A stretch of DNA of 64,000 nucleotides from Aradus depressus (GCA_963662175.1 OY759222.1:6244713-6308712); one strand, 5' to 3'; shown: positions 11,080 to 22,772, numbered from the stretch's first letter. Numbers and translations: made by a program. The notes: a model not told the origin generated them from the letters alone.

Positions 11080-11339
11080 TTTATAAATAGAAAAAAAAGG
11101 TCGTCGGTGAATCATGTAACTTTTCGTTGCCCCTCCCCTTCGACCGTTTGCGCCAACTATAGTTTTTGAGTTATGCCCCCTCTGATCCCCCTTTCTCTTG
11201 TGCCCAAGCCGCTGAAAATTAATAAGTGTCGTCTTTATGGTGACTTGAATTAACTTATGAAATGTTGTGTCGATACATTCGTTCTATCCATAGGTAAGTT
11301 CCAATGTACCGTTGTTAAGCTCAAACGGTCTATTAGTTT
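11080..11339. repeat. Degenerate fragment of the ACTTCCCC dispersed repeat
   Basis: It begins gtcggtgaatcatgtaac, then cgaccgtttg, gaaaattaataagtgtcgtc and gtcgatacattcgttctat. These words, in the same order, fill the ACTTCCCC copies at 41340-41500 and 60960-61320. Confidence 0.55.
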
Positions 11340-13940
11340 TGCTGGGAGAGTGACATCTTAAGCGATGATCCAGAGCCTTTTCGTATGTCAGGTACTCGAA
11401 AATGAGTCGTATGGTATGTAACTAAACCTGGGTAGGTGAAATTTCACTTAGATTAAAAATCACCTTGAGCACGTCGTCCTTCGGATGGGACTTTTCCGGT
11501 ATATCTGAATATGTCGTATCAGTTTCACAAATATTAAGCCTATAAACCGTTAAATAGCGCGAAATTTTAAGAATGGGTTAATATGAAGTTAGTTCGGCTT
11601 TTTCTGAAAAACAGTTTTATTTCGATTTTTGTGAAGGATTCAGATAATCCGGTCGTTCTCTATCAGTTTTAACATATATTAAAACTATAAACCGTTATAA
11701 AGCGAGATATTTCAAGAATGGAGTCTACCGAGCTCAGGATCGCAACTTAGTAATCTAGCTGAGGCACTTAGGTCAGATGTTTTAATCGGGAAGTTAAAAA
11801 TAAATTTTTGAGCACGTCGTCCTTCGGATCGGACTTTTAGCGATGATCGAGGTCCTTTTCGTAAGTCAGGTACTCGATTCGAATGTAACTAAACCTGGGT
11901 AGGTGAGATTTCACTTAGGTTCAAATAACCTTGAGCACGTCGTCCTTCGGATGGGACTTTAAGCGATGATCGAGGGCCTTTCGTATGTCGGGTAATCGGT
12001 CTGTGGTTGACCATCCTCGTTTCTGGTTGCTGCCTATCCACCAACATTGCTGTCCTGTGTTTTTCAGAAAGTTTGTGAAAACCAGTACCTCAAAGCCAAC
12101 CTGTATTCTATTATTTGTTTAACTTCTTCTATTATTTGTTAAACCTGGGTAAGTGAAATTTCACTTAGATTAAAAATCACCTTGAGCACGTCGTCCTTCG
12201 GATGGGACTTTAATCGATGATCGAGGGCCTTTTCGTATGTCAGGTACTCGATTCTAATGTAACTAACCTGGGTAGGTGAAATTTCACTTAGATTAAAAAT
12301 CACTTTGAGCACGTCGTCCTTCGGATGGGACTGTCCCGGTATATCTGAATCTGTCGTATCAGTTTTAACAAATATTAAGCCTATAAACCGTTAAATAGCG
12401 CAAAATTTGAAGAATCGGATAGTATGAAGTTAGCTCGGCTTTTATTAAAAAACTCTTTTATTTCAATTTTTGTGAAGGATTCAGATAATCCGGTCGTTCT
12501 CAATCAGTTTTAACAAATATTAAATCTATAAACTGTTAAAAAGCGATAAATTTGAAGAATGGAGTCTACCGAGCTCAGAATCGCCACTTACAAATCTAGC
12601 TGAGGCACTTAGGTCAGATGTTTTAATCGGGAAGTTGAAAATAACTTTGAGCACGTCGTCCTTCGGATGGGACTTTAAGCGATGATCGAGGTCCTTTTCT
12701 TATGTTAGGTACTCGACAATGAGTAGATTCTAATGTAACTAAACATGGGTAGGTGAAATTTCACTTAGGTTAAAAATCACCTTGAGCACGTCGTCCTTCG
12801 CGGATGGGACTTTCCCGGTATATCTGAATCTGTCGATTCAGTTTTTACAAATATTAGGCCTATAAACTGTTAAATATCGCGAAATTTGAAGAATGTGATA
12901 ATATGAAGTTAGTTCGGCTTTTTTTGAAAAACATTTTTATTTCGAATTTTGAGTAGGATTCGGATAATCCGGTCGTTCTCTATCAGTTTTATTAAATATT
13001 AAATCTATAAACCGTTAAAAAGCGAGAAATTTGAAGAATGGAGTCTACCGAGCTCAGAATCGCGAATTAGAAATATAGCTGAGGCACTTAAGTCAGATGT
13101 TTTAATCAGGAAGTTAAAAATAACTTTGAGCACGTCGTCCTTCGGATGGGACTTTAAGCGATGATTGAGGGCCTTTTCGTATGTCAGGTACTCGATTCTA
13201 ATGTAACTATACCTGGGTTGGTGAAATTTCACTTAGGTTAAAAATCACCTTGAGAACGTCGTCCTTCGGATGGGACTTTACCGGTATATCTGAATCTGTC
13301 GTATCAGTTTTAACAAAATTAAGCCTATAAACCGTTAAAAAGCGAGAAATTTGAAGAATGGACTCTACAGAGCTCAGGATCGCCACTTAGAAGTCTAGCT
13401 GAGGCACTTAGGTGAGATGTTTTCTTAATCGGGAAGTTAAAAATTACTTTGAGCACGTCGTCCTTCGGATGGGACTTTAAGCGATGATCGAGGGCCTTTT
13501 CGTATGTCAGGTACTCGTATGTTATGTAACTAAACCTGGGTTGGTGAAATTTCACTCAGGTTAAAAATAACCTTGGGCACGTCGTGCCTTGGATGGGACT
13601 TTCCCGATATATCTGAATCTGTCGTATCAGTTTTAACAAATATTAAATCTAAAAACCGTCAAAAAGCGAGAAATTTGAAGAATGGACTCTACAGAGCTCA
13701 GGATCGCGACTTAGAAATCTAGCTGAGGCACTTAGGTCAGATGTTTTAATCGGGAAGTTAAAAATAACTTTGAGCACGTCGTCCTTCGGATGGGACTTTA
13801 AGCGATGATCGAGGGCCTTTTCGTAAGTCAGGTACTCGAAAATGAGTCGTATGTTATGTAACTAAACCTGGGTTGGTGAACTTTCACTTAGGTTAAAAAT
13901 AACTTTGAGCACGTCATCCTTCGGATGGGACTTTAATTGA
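11340..13940. repeat. SINE-A-derived tandem (satellite-like) array
   Basis: The word gagcacgtcgtccttcggat or a close variant recurs about 13 times (near 11471, 11813, 11937, 12187, 12311, 12648, 12789, 13131, 13255, 13457, 13582, 13777, 13910). Short steps of about 124-141 alternate with longer ones of about 195-342. Repeat starts at ccgagctcagratcgc fall near 11729, 12568, 13048, 13370 and 13692; the last two steps are 322 bp. The parts agree in order with SINE-A: gagctca, gctgaggcacttag, cgtcgtccttcggatggg, gcgatgatcgagg, gtcaggtactcg, cctgggtaggtgaaattt. A tract at 11995-12130 is foreign to the repeat. Confidence 0.8.
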
Positions 13941-13987
13941 TTTCTAGAAAAAAACGAAAGGATAGAGTGACATTAAAAAAGCTGAAC

Positions 13988-14855
13988 TTACGCGATCGGT
14001 TTTCTCATCGGTCCAAACGGAGAACAATAGAGGGGGAAAAACGTTGGTTTTGCACGAACCGACGATGTCTAGACCAGTAGCTAGCCGTCGGTAGCGTTAG
14101 CGACAGTTTTTGTTATAGAAAATAGCAAAAGGAAAAGATCCAAGTGGGCAAAGGAGTGGCCAGAACTTTCACACACCAAAGTACTTTGTATGCATTATTA
14201 CGCTTTATACGATCAGATTAATGGCTGGACTTTACCTTCCAAACACACGGATGGCTTCGGTAAAGTTGAATGAATTCTAAAAGGAACGAATTTCCAGAGC
14301 TACTTATGTAAAATTTTTTTAAATGCTTTCCTTCGGAGGTGGGAACAGGACTGAAGTAGCTGGTCTGCAAGCTGGAAAGAGAAGGGCTTCTTGATGTTCG
14401 TAGAAACGTCCAGTTCTTAACAAGCGATAAGCGTTCTCAAAACGTCTTGTTTTGAGTGAATCGTGTTTATGGGTTTTTGGTTTTGACAACCTTTGTAGAG
14501 AAGGATGTAACAAACCATTAATACTTAATATAGTCCGCAGTTGTGCAAACTCGATAGGCTATTTATTTTCCATGCTTAAATATTACCAAACATTCTTAAA
14601 ATTATCATTCTTGGTGCTTGATTTCGTCTTTTAACAAAAATTTTAAAGGAAAAATGTGACGCAGGAAAGTAAAAAAACCGTCGGGTTGGAACGATGCGCA
14701 CTCAGACGGTCCATTTGGCCAGTCATCATCTCGACAGATTTTTTGGAACGCCGTCCAAACCGACGGTTTTTACCCTCACACTATCGTGTCTTCCATCCGT
14801 TTTGAACGACGTGTCAAACCGTCGTGCCAAACTGACGGAAAAACCGATCGTGTAA
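13988..14855. mobile_element. Possible MITE with ttac(g/a)cgatcggttttc ends
   Basis: The left end ttacgcgatcggttttctc and right end (complement ttacacgatcggtttttccg) are imperfect inverted repeats, both followed by cggt/cagtt-type sequence with aaacgg or cgacgg words. GC-rich ccgtcggg, accgacgg and gacggt words recur at the right end (14670-14845), suggesting a foldback subterminal structure. No transposase and no clear target duplication. Confidence 0.4.
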
Positions 14856-15564
14856 ATCCAGCTTATTATGGGACCATGATGGAAATGGATAGACTGAGAA
14901 GGCAGGATATTTGATTTCCTGGAAGGACTTAATGTAAACAATATTTTTTTTCTATGTTGTCTGCTTACAGATTCCCAGAATCATAGTCAATTATGATAAT
15001 GCTTCAGATAAATAGGACATGGATCTTATATTTTGTTTGATTTATAGACTTTTTTTAATTTTTAAATTTCAAAACATGACAAAAAAATCATTGATGAATT
15101 ATCTGCAATATACTTCCCCAGATCGAATCAATTAAGGTATTGGTTTCCCTCTGAATTCAATTAACCGATCTGGATGAAAATCAGAAGTGACTTACATAAG
15201 GACATCAAATTTTGTACTGTGATATTTCAAAATTTTTATAAATATTAAAAAAATATAATAAAAAAAATAAAATTAATAATAAATAATGAAATTAAATAAC
15301 TATTATCACACTTCCTGTAGAAATTATAGCTGGTCTTCTATTAAATTTTGATTTATATAGTAATTTCTGAAAAGGGCCCTAAAAAAATATCGAAAGTTCA
15401 AAACTTACAATTTTGAAGAAGGCTTTAGTTACCTATCTTAATAAGGTTTAAATTTTTTACTGGGTTCACAGGGAAAATGAATAGCATAGAATAAAAGAAC
15501 AATTTTTTTTCTTAATCTACATTTTAGAATTAAAAACTAAGATAGGAAACAAAAAAATGAAATT
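14856..15564. other. AT-rich stretch, nothing recognised
   Basis: No gene or repeat recognised. Short A/T runs only. Confidence 0.4.
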
Positions 15565-15935
15565 ATTTTAAAAAAAGGTTAGGTTAGGTTTTATGACTCA
15601 TGCCCGGGCTTTAACTACGAGGTTATATCGCCTACTACCAGAGCGCTCTTTCGTCACTCTGGTGGACATGAGCCCGACTCTACTGTGGGAGTCCTAAATT
15701 TTGCCTACCCTAAATTTTTATTCATCTACGGTAAGGGGTCTTTAACGAGTACCTGACATCGTACAGGCTCGGTACCATCGCTTAACGTCCCGTCCGAAGG
15801 AGGGCGTGCTTAGGTTTATTTTACCTCCCAGATAAAATAAACTAAGGGCCTCGGTTGGGTTACGAACCCACGACCTTGAGCTCAGAAGTCAAGCACGCAT
15901 ACCACTGAGCTACCGGCGCCCTCATTTTACAAAAA
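15565..15935 (-). mobile_element. SINE-A, full-length
   Basis: Element 15577-15923 is flanked by attttaaaaaaa (15565-15576) and attttacaaaaa (15924-15935), a 12-bp duplication with one mismatch. Tail of the (CCTAA)n type. Head complete on the right side. Confidence 0.92.
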
Positions 15936-16797
15936 GAAATCTTACGAACTAATTACTTAGAACTATATCAGTCTTTTTTTCTGTTTTATAGTGGCCACCA
16001 TAATTCTTTTATATTTTGGCCAAATTAAAAGTACCTTTTCTCTTCTACGTACTTCTAATGTTATAATTTTCACTGCTACTTCTCCTCTACATCTTCTCTC
16101 ACTAATTCGTTCTGGGGAAGTACATAGCCGTTGAATCACCGATGACTTTTTTTTTCTTTGACCTACAAAAGTGCAACTATTTTAGAAAATAACACACTTA
16201 TTCCCACCACACGTTCAAAGATCACTTCTCATCACTTCTCATAATAAATTTTCCAAAATTTCAAACTGGAAACAGATAAATGAGATGAGTGAATGGATAA
16301 AATTTCATGTTGCTGCGCCCCTTTCATGCCGCTGCATATAGTTCTTCAATTGAGTACACCTCCTGACTTACTTAACAGACTGTCTGCTCAATACAAACTG
16401 GTTGGAGAAGATCTATGGAAAGTTTTCGGTTTAGGTAAAAGTGCACTTTAATAATTAGCTTCTTTGCATCAGATAAATTTTATCCAAAGTCTCTCCTGCA
16501 ACACTCTAATTCCTTTCTTTTCGTTTCTCTTCGTTACACGGGACGGGGTGAGGGGGCGTGTAACATATATTCTATATCCACGCTTTGCTAACTCAGCCAG
16601 ACTCATGTATAGTAGCCGACTAAAAAAGACTAAATGAAGTAGCTGTTAATTTAGTGAGCGTTTCTATGCGCGTTAGTGGTAAGTTGAAAATGGTTCGTAG
16701 TGCTGAAAAAATGTCGTTCTCCATTTAAAAAGACAGATGTTGTCTTTCTTTGGCCTTTCATCCGGGTAGTTAGGAGTTTTGACGCTGGCAAGTGCTT
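15936..16797. other. No gene recognised; one ACTTCCCC-repeat end
   Basis: At 16113-16145 ctggggaagtacatagccg followed by ttgaatcaccga is the terminal motif of the ACTTCCCC dispersed repeat. The rest carries no recognised feature. Confidence 0.4.
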
Positions 16798-16995
16798 AAC
16801 TATCGGAAAGGGGGCCATGGTGGCCGTGCGGGCTAGAGCGTAGGGCTTTGGTCGCATGGTCTCACCATGGTTTGCGGGTTCGAATCCCGTCCGGGAGTGA
16901 GTTTTATTTCGTAGATAGAACTCCCTCCCGGGGCCATGGATGTCTTAAATAATTATATATAACACATTGACATGGCTAATATGCACCGTACATAA

Positions 16996-17080
<85 letters not shown>

Positions 17081-17089
17081 ATCGGAAAA
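16798..17089 (+). mobile_element. SINE-B, young copy with TSD and about 80-nt A-tail
   Basis: The duplications aactatcggaaa (16798-16809 and 17077-17088, the second merging with the tail) bound a tRNA-like head (gtggccgtgcgggctagagc, B box ggttcgaatcc), a body with ctccctcccggggccatgg and an uninterrupted A-tail of roughly 80 nt. The perfect duplication and pure tail suggest very recent insertion. An A-tail implies mobilisation by a LINE machinery that recognises poly(A), unlike SINE-A. Confidence 0.93.
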
Positions 17090-18350
17090 GATTTTCACCT
17101 CCTCCACTAACTATAGTATCTTATAACTACAGTTACAGTGGCTTATAACTAAAGCCCGGATTTCGTGTAGTAAAAAAATTAAATACGTGCATTGAAAAGG
17201 CCAAAACGTGCAACAAGAAATAAAATCCAGCCATTAACTGCTTATTATTAAATAATTCTTTTTTCGGCATAGAATTGGGAGGGCTTAAAAATGAATCTAT
17301 AAAATAAAAAGCCTAAAGAAATTTATTTGTACAATTTATAAAAAATATTTACTGAAAACACAAGTTTTTTTTTACCTCCATGTTTTAATTACAAAAGCAT
17401 AAATGTATAAATTGTTGATTAAAAAAATACTAGAGATATGTAAAATACAAAACATTTCACCACATTACTCGAGGCCGAGAATTTGACTTCAATTAAATTG
17501 ATATATATTTTATACTTAAGCATTTGATGCGTTAAAATTTACCACTAAAACATTTCAAAATTCTTCCTGAGATGGGGCATTTATTGTAGTTGCTTATAAT
17601 GTCAGGTTGTAGATCCACCATTCATGGCCGCATTGTACTTTTTGAGTTAATCATATCCGGGATTTTTTCCCAAAACCGTTGTAAATTTGTCGATTAACAA
17701 ATGTATACATTTTCAATCTTACAAATATGCAATTTTGTGCAGTGAAAACCTAAAATTTGTGTATATTAAATTAGGATGACTTAATTCGTAAAAAAAAGTT
17801 GTTATTTAACGATTTCTAGCAAGCGAAAAAAAAAAATACAATTGCATGAGAGTCCGGGCTCTAGTTATAACAACGGTTTCTGTACAATGAGACCTGTAAA
17901 ACTGGTCTAGGAGTTCTGAACTAGGGAGGACTATGGAAATATAAATCCTGATTTGAGATACAGGAAATCTAGTCATTTATTATTCTGTGAACTAAAACAG
18001 CCCAATGTTAGAAATTTCTAATCCTCATTAAAATTTCAAAATATTTTAATATACCATTCATTAATAAGGAAATATTTGTATGAGATAATAAGTTATCGGA
18101 GTTTTTTTCAAAATATTAGACAAATAAAACAAAAACTGGTATTTCCAGTAGTACAAAAAACAGGAAAAACCTGCCGAAAAAGTAGTTGACATAGATATAA
18201 TTGGTTTCGTCTGAACCAGGCGCGAACACGTCCTGGAAGTGTCTAGGGGTCATCCACGCGTCTCCAGTTCCGCTAAGATTCCTAACTATTAGAGACGGAT
18301 AGACACAATTTTGAAACTAGAAAGTTGAATCTCACGACAACAATGTTATA
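17090..18350. other. AT-rich stretch, nothing recognised
   Basis: No coding exon, RNA gene or classifiable repeat was seen over this 1.2 kb. Confidence 0.4.
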
Positions 18351-18723
18351 TTTAATAGGTATAGGTTAGGTTAGGTTTTATGACTCATGCCCGGGCTGTA
18401 ACAACGAGGTCATATCGCCTACTACCAGAGCGCTCTTTCGTCACTCTGGTGGACATGAGTCCGACTCTACTGTGGAAGTCCTAAATTTTGCCTACCCTAA
18501 ATTTTTATTCATCTAGGGTAGGGGTCTTTAACGAGTACCTGACATCGTACAGGCTCGGGACCATCGCTTAACGTCGCATCCGAAGGACGGCGTGCTCAAG
18601 TTTATTTTACCTCCCAGATAAAATAAACTAAGGGCCTCGGTCGGGTTACGAACCCACGACCTTGAGCTCAGAAGTCAAGCACGCATACCACTGAGCTACC
18701 GGCGCCCTCTTTTAATAGGTATA
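18351..18723 (-). mobile_element. SINE-A, full-length with 13-bp TSD
   Basis: Element 18364-18710 lies between identical tttaataggtata words (18351-18363, 18711-18723). The tRNA head, three body hairpins and (CCTAA)n tail are all present. Confidence 0.95.
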
Positions 18724-18739
18724 TATTTTTACTTCCTAT

Positions 18740-19171
18740 TCGTTATATTTTTTTATTAAGTCTTTATTTATTTAAAAATAAAATACACAAATACAAATAA
18801 TTCAAAAAACAAAAATTTTATACCAAAGACGACCTCTTGGTCAGATGACCGTCAGAGTGTAGTCGTCATAATTTACAAATAAATAAGAAATTAAGTACAT
18901 CTATCACTTAGCGTTCAAGTACAGAACAACAAAATACAGTTAGAACTTGGTTAAAGATCAAATTATCGCAACTTTTTTAACAATATACTTATATGAACAT
19001 TTCGATAAATTTCTTCTTCTTTTTGTAGTTTTTTATTTTATTTTTATTTCTTTATTTTTTATTCAAAACGTAACCTCTGTAATGGAGGGAAAATATCGAT
19101 AGTCACATCGATATTCATTTACTATCTACTATCGCCCCCTATATTCTACACTATTTTAAACTAACTCGATA
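18740..19171. other. AT-rich stretch, possible LINE 3' tail (minus)
   Basis: The minus-strand text from about 18960 to 18746 has UTR character and ends in aaataaataaagacttaata, like a retroposon 3' end, but no coding part is attached and no second copy is seen in this window. Confidence 0.25.
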
Positions 19172-19249
19172 ATATAAAATATAAATAAAACAAACTTATT
19201 TTTTGAAATATCGTCTATTCCACTAAAGATATATATACATATATAACTA

Positions 19250-19277
19250 CCGGTCTCGGCTTTATACCATCGTCAGG
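19250..19277 (-). ncRNA. Hammerhead-like core (family A), GAAA altered
   Basis: On the minus strand CTGACGA and the stem are kept, but the second core box reads GAGA instead of GAAA, which should disable a hammerhead. Confidence 0.35.
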
Positions 19278-19522
19278 TCTAGTTATGAACTAAGTCAGTT
19301 TGCAGAGAGCGACCCTTCAAATACATCTCCAGGTCAAAGGGTGCTATTAAAACTTGGGAGTCCTCCGGCTGTACCGTTAGCTAACTCATGAAATATTTCT
19401 TAACAAAACCTAGTTCTAAATTTAAATAAAATTTAGTTCTAAAATTAAGTTTTAATAGCACCCTTTGACCTGAGATGTATTTGAAGGGTCGCTCTCTGCA
19501 AACTGACTAAGTTCATAACTAG

Positions 19523-19552
19523 ACCTGACGATGGTATAAAGCCGAAACCGGT
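19523..19552 (+). ncRNA. Hammerhead-like core (family A), intact
   Basis: cctgacgatggtataaagcc followed by gaaaccggt: the CTGACGA and GAAAC boxes are both present around a small GGT/GCC stem. Same geometry as the family B and C cores. Confidence 0.45.
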
Positions 19553-20504
19553 AGTTATATATGTATATATATCTTTAGTGGAATAGACAATATTTCAAAA
19601 AATAAGTTTGTTTTATTTATTTATTACAAGTTTCCACAATATGTCCGCGTTCCTCAACTTAGAAATATGAAATATAATTAAGTATAATTAGGAGAATGCC
19701 GTTATATCGACTTTCTGTAGTTCTTTCTCCGTTTTATCACCATATTTTACTATTTTTTATAGTTTTATAAATAACCAGATTCTAGAATAAAAAAGTTTAA
19801 CTAGAAAGTTTCTAAGGTTTTATGTTTTGAATAGAAGGAAGAAGAGTTTATTAAAACATTTCGCATTTACAGAGGTACAATTATATAATAAGGTTTCTTA
19901 ACCATTACCCTTAGACACTAAATACAAATAAAATTTCTTTAAAAACTCTTAAAGAAAACAAAACGAATGCTAAGTGACTGAAATGAACAGAAGATAAATT
20001 AATAAACACCCAAAAATAGAGATTATAATTTAAAATCGTGAACGGATATTTTTGTTTCCCTCCCTGAGTTTTCCCTATTTTCTTTACCATAACGTTTTGA
20101 TTTGTGTCACACTTAAGTAAAAAGTTTTTACTGAAATTTATTACGTAGTCCAGCAGGAGCTCAACATTTAGGTGTTCATGGATTTGGAGGATGGAGGTGT
20201 CCCTCGAGTAGCTACCAACCAATCTAAGGCATTTGTTTTGGGACACTTGAAGGGTTTTCAAGTTGGTATTGCTTGCAAGACCGGCCCACACTGGGCATGC
20301 ATACGTTATCACTGGCCGCAAGGAGGAGTCTATTGGTTAGATTAAGGGCTGCCTTTCTGTGGAGTAACGGAAATAAGGAGAACACAAGTCCGCTCACAGT
20401 ATTTGCTTTCTGTCTGATATGTTGCCTGAAGGTCAGTCGTCTGTCGAGAAGAACACCAAGGTATTTTACTGTATCGGTCCAGTCCAAATTTTCTACTTTC
20501 TGGG

Positions 20505-21492
20505 GTAATGGGTAGAGTTCTATCGATACCATAAAGTATCGATACTTTTACTCATGAGTAGTAAAAGAAAATAAAATTCTCGATACTACTCAAGTATCGA
20601 GTAAGAAGTAGCGATACCTACTCGTATAAAATTAATTTTAAAAAATCTATAAATTTATATAAATTTAAATGAAAATCGTATTGCATCGAGTCCTTCGTTA
20701 TAATTATTTTTAAACCATGTCTAATATATACCTATATGATAATAATAAAAAACACAATACAATTTGAAAGATATTGGTAAATGAGTTATTGTAGTGGGCA
20801 TAAGAAACAAATAAATCAAATCGAATAAGATAAAATTATATTATTAAAAACATACTGAATGTGATAAAAAAACCTTATAAAATAAACACACAATTTATTT
20901 TTACTAAGGATATAAAACTATTGGAAACTATTCATATTCCGGCAATATTTCAATTTTTTAAAACACTTTTTGCAAGTCGCTGAGATCGAAACGTTTTTAG
21001 TGTAATAAATCCACACTTTCGCCGTAGGACGAGGCATTATAATTTGTAATTGACAAAATGGAATGTAAAAATAAAATAAAATAATGAAATCGTAATCATG
21101 TTCACGGTTCTGTTCAAAATTAAACAAACGTATACCTTCATAAACGATAAACCATTTAATGTAAATAAGGTAAGAAATAAGGACGCATCATGCAGACTGC
21201 GTGATGACATCACACATGAAGTTATCAACATCGGTATATGTCATTTGTCTGTGGACCGGAATTTGAGTTCAGTATTTTACTGCAACAATAAATAAAAGAA
21301 AATTGTAAGAAATTGAACGGTGAACGATTTTGACGAATTGAAAAATTTATATAATTTTTTTTAATTAATCTATTCGATACCTACTTGGTATCGAAAGAAA
21401 AGTATCGATACCAAACGTACTTGGTGTTGGATAAAAGTATCGATACTTTACTTGTATATACCTACTTGTATCGATAGATCCCTAGTAATGGG
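20505..21492. mobile_element. hAT-type element nested in the LINE
   Basis: Element 20513-21484 (972 bp) is bounded by identical gtaatggg octamers (20505-20512, 21485-21492), the 8-bp duplication typical of hAT. The ends tagagttctatcgatacc and tagggatctatcgataca (complement) match at 16 of 18 bases. Many tatcgata and tacttac/tactc words repeat subterminally on both sides. A BED-finger remnant lies inside on the minus strand; the catalytic part is lost, so it needs a partner transposase. Confidence 0.88.
20918..21037 (-). pseudogene. BED-type zinc finger remnant of hAT transposase
   Basis: The minus strand from ATG at 21037 reads MPRPTAKVWIYYTK, then ISATCKKCFKKLKYCRNMNS before a stop. The W-x-Y-(Y/F) pattern followed by C-x2-C is the start of a BED zinc finger, the N-terminal DNA-binding domain of many hAT transposases. 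The distal H/C ligands are not evident and no hATC dimerisation domain follows. Confidence 0.6.
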
Positions 21493-21937
21493 GCGTCTTT
21501 TTGTAAACAAGATCACTTCAGTTTTTCCTTCATTTAATTTTAAGTTTCCTTTTACGGAAAAACCGTTTGATTCGGCTATAAGTCCGTAAATATATGATGT
21601 ATTGTGCCTGTCCTCCGGGAGTTTGAAACGATAGCTGGGTCATCAGCGTAAAGGTATATGTCCGTGGAATGTCGTTTATGTATAAATTAAACAATGTTGG
21701 GCCTAACACAGGGCCTTGAGGGACACCGGCTAAAAAAATTTAAAATTAAGAGAATTTGTCTGTGCTATGTGAACACCGAAATATATGTTCAGTAAATATT
21801 TTAAATAATGTAATTCTATCGAAAAATTGGTTCACACCAATGTTCTTTATTAAATATCCAATCGCTAATAAGTCATCAGATTTGAGATAGGATCAATTTA
21901 TTATTAGTAATTTTAATGAAAAATTATAAAATTGAAG

Positions 21938-22196
21938 AAAAAAATATGTGATGTGGCCATTACAGGACTTTATTATACTTTACTCTCCCCCTCCCTCCTC
22001 TTCTCAAAATCATTTCTGGCTGTATGAAAGACACTCTTTGATTTACGCCATACAATGAAGGAAAAAAAAAATACCTCTGACGTCTTTCATATACCCAGTA
22101 ATGCCAGTATGAAATAATTTTGAGAAGGGAGAGAAAGAGAGAGATCTGTTAGCGTGGTTGGTATAACGTAGTAATAGCCACATCACATTTTTTTTT
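21938..22196. mobile_element. Small MITE with tgtgatgtggc(c/t)attac inverted repeats
   Basis: The left tatgtgatgtggccattac and right end (complement tgtgatgtggctattac) pair. Inside, cccttctcaaaat-type words pair as well (left cttctcaaaatcatttc; right gaaataattttgagaag). The total is about 255 bp with no coding capacity. Superfamily unclear. Confidence 0.6.
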
Positions 22197-22701
22197 TTAT
22201 TATAAGTAATTAAAGAAAAATTCTGCATTCAGAGTTATTACTTTCATCGTCTATGTATAATAGTCGATAATGAAAAAGTGAAAGGATGAGAAGAAAATAT
22301 AAAGAAGCATGGAATGTCCGCTGATTGGTCAGCTGTAAAATTGGATTTTTAACGGAAAACTGAACAAAAGAAGAAGAAAGTGTGATCAATCTTGTTGAGG
22401 TTTTCTTCAAAATGTATCTATTTTCTGCAATTCTAACCATTTTCCATCTATCATTGAAAATATCTAGAAAACTGAACAATTTTCAAGTGCCCATGTTGAC
22501 TTGCGGTGCATTACACATCTCCGAAAAGCGACAGCATCTCATAGTTAATATTTATAACCGATTGGGGAACGCGATGGGAAGGTATCATTTTTCACAATTT
22601 TGTGTGTGTGTGATATTCTTACTTTCGAGAGCTTAAACAGCAGGAATGATTTTAATGAAACACGTCATTTGATTTGTCGCAATCTCCCGGAGTGTCATAG
22701 T
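22197..22701. other. No gene recognised
   Basis: The frames at 22210-22479 and 22382-22636 overlap on opposite strands and show no motif. No repeat identified. Confidence 0.4.
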
Positions 22702-22772
22702 ATTCCCGAAAATAGTTATCAAAATGGCGAATGCTGGTCCTCATATTGTCAAACTCTAAAAATATATATACA

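Larger units (their letters stand above)
19172..19677. mobile_element. Palindromic Penelope-like terminal unit with 13-bp TSD
   Basis: Element 19185-19664 is flanked by atataaaatataa (19172-19184) and atatgaaatataa (19665-19677), one mismatch. The left arm (19185-19370) and right arm (about 19440-19620) are inverted copies sharing tctattccactaaagatata, ccatcgtcaggtctagtta and aatacatctccaggtcaaag (right: tgacctgagatgtatttg). It starts and ends with the same words as the 5404-5650 unit but has longer arms. Each arm carries a hammerhead-like core. Confidence 0.75.
19832..21740 (-). pseudogene. Jockey-type LINE reverse transcriptase and 3' UTR, split by hAT
   Basis: The minus strand shows, in order: AGVPQGPVLGPTLFNLYIND, then after a frameshift the catalytic LYADDPAIVS, then the hAT insertion, VKYLGVLLDRRLTFRQHI, LFPLLHRKAALNLTNRLLL, another frameshift, and MRPVITYACPVWAG with LQVSQNKCLRLV. 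This is the palm and thumb region of a Jockey-clade reverse transcriptase. The endonuclease and ORF1 are missing (truncated near 21740). The 3' UTR with gaggtacaattatataataa matches a plus-strand fragment at 34087-34400. Several frameshifts make it inactive. Confidence 0.88.

Noticed and set aside
13005..13555. Paired 75-codon minus-strand frames starting MKFHQP
   Set aside because: They repeat because the SINE-derived satellite repeats; they share the array's period and have no start context or domain.
11340..13940. CRISPR-like array
   Set aside because: Repeats are long, diverged and irregularly spaced, match a SINE, and the sequence is clearly eukaryotic.
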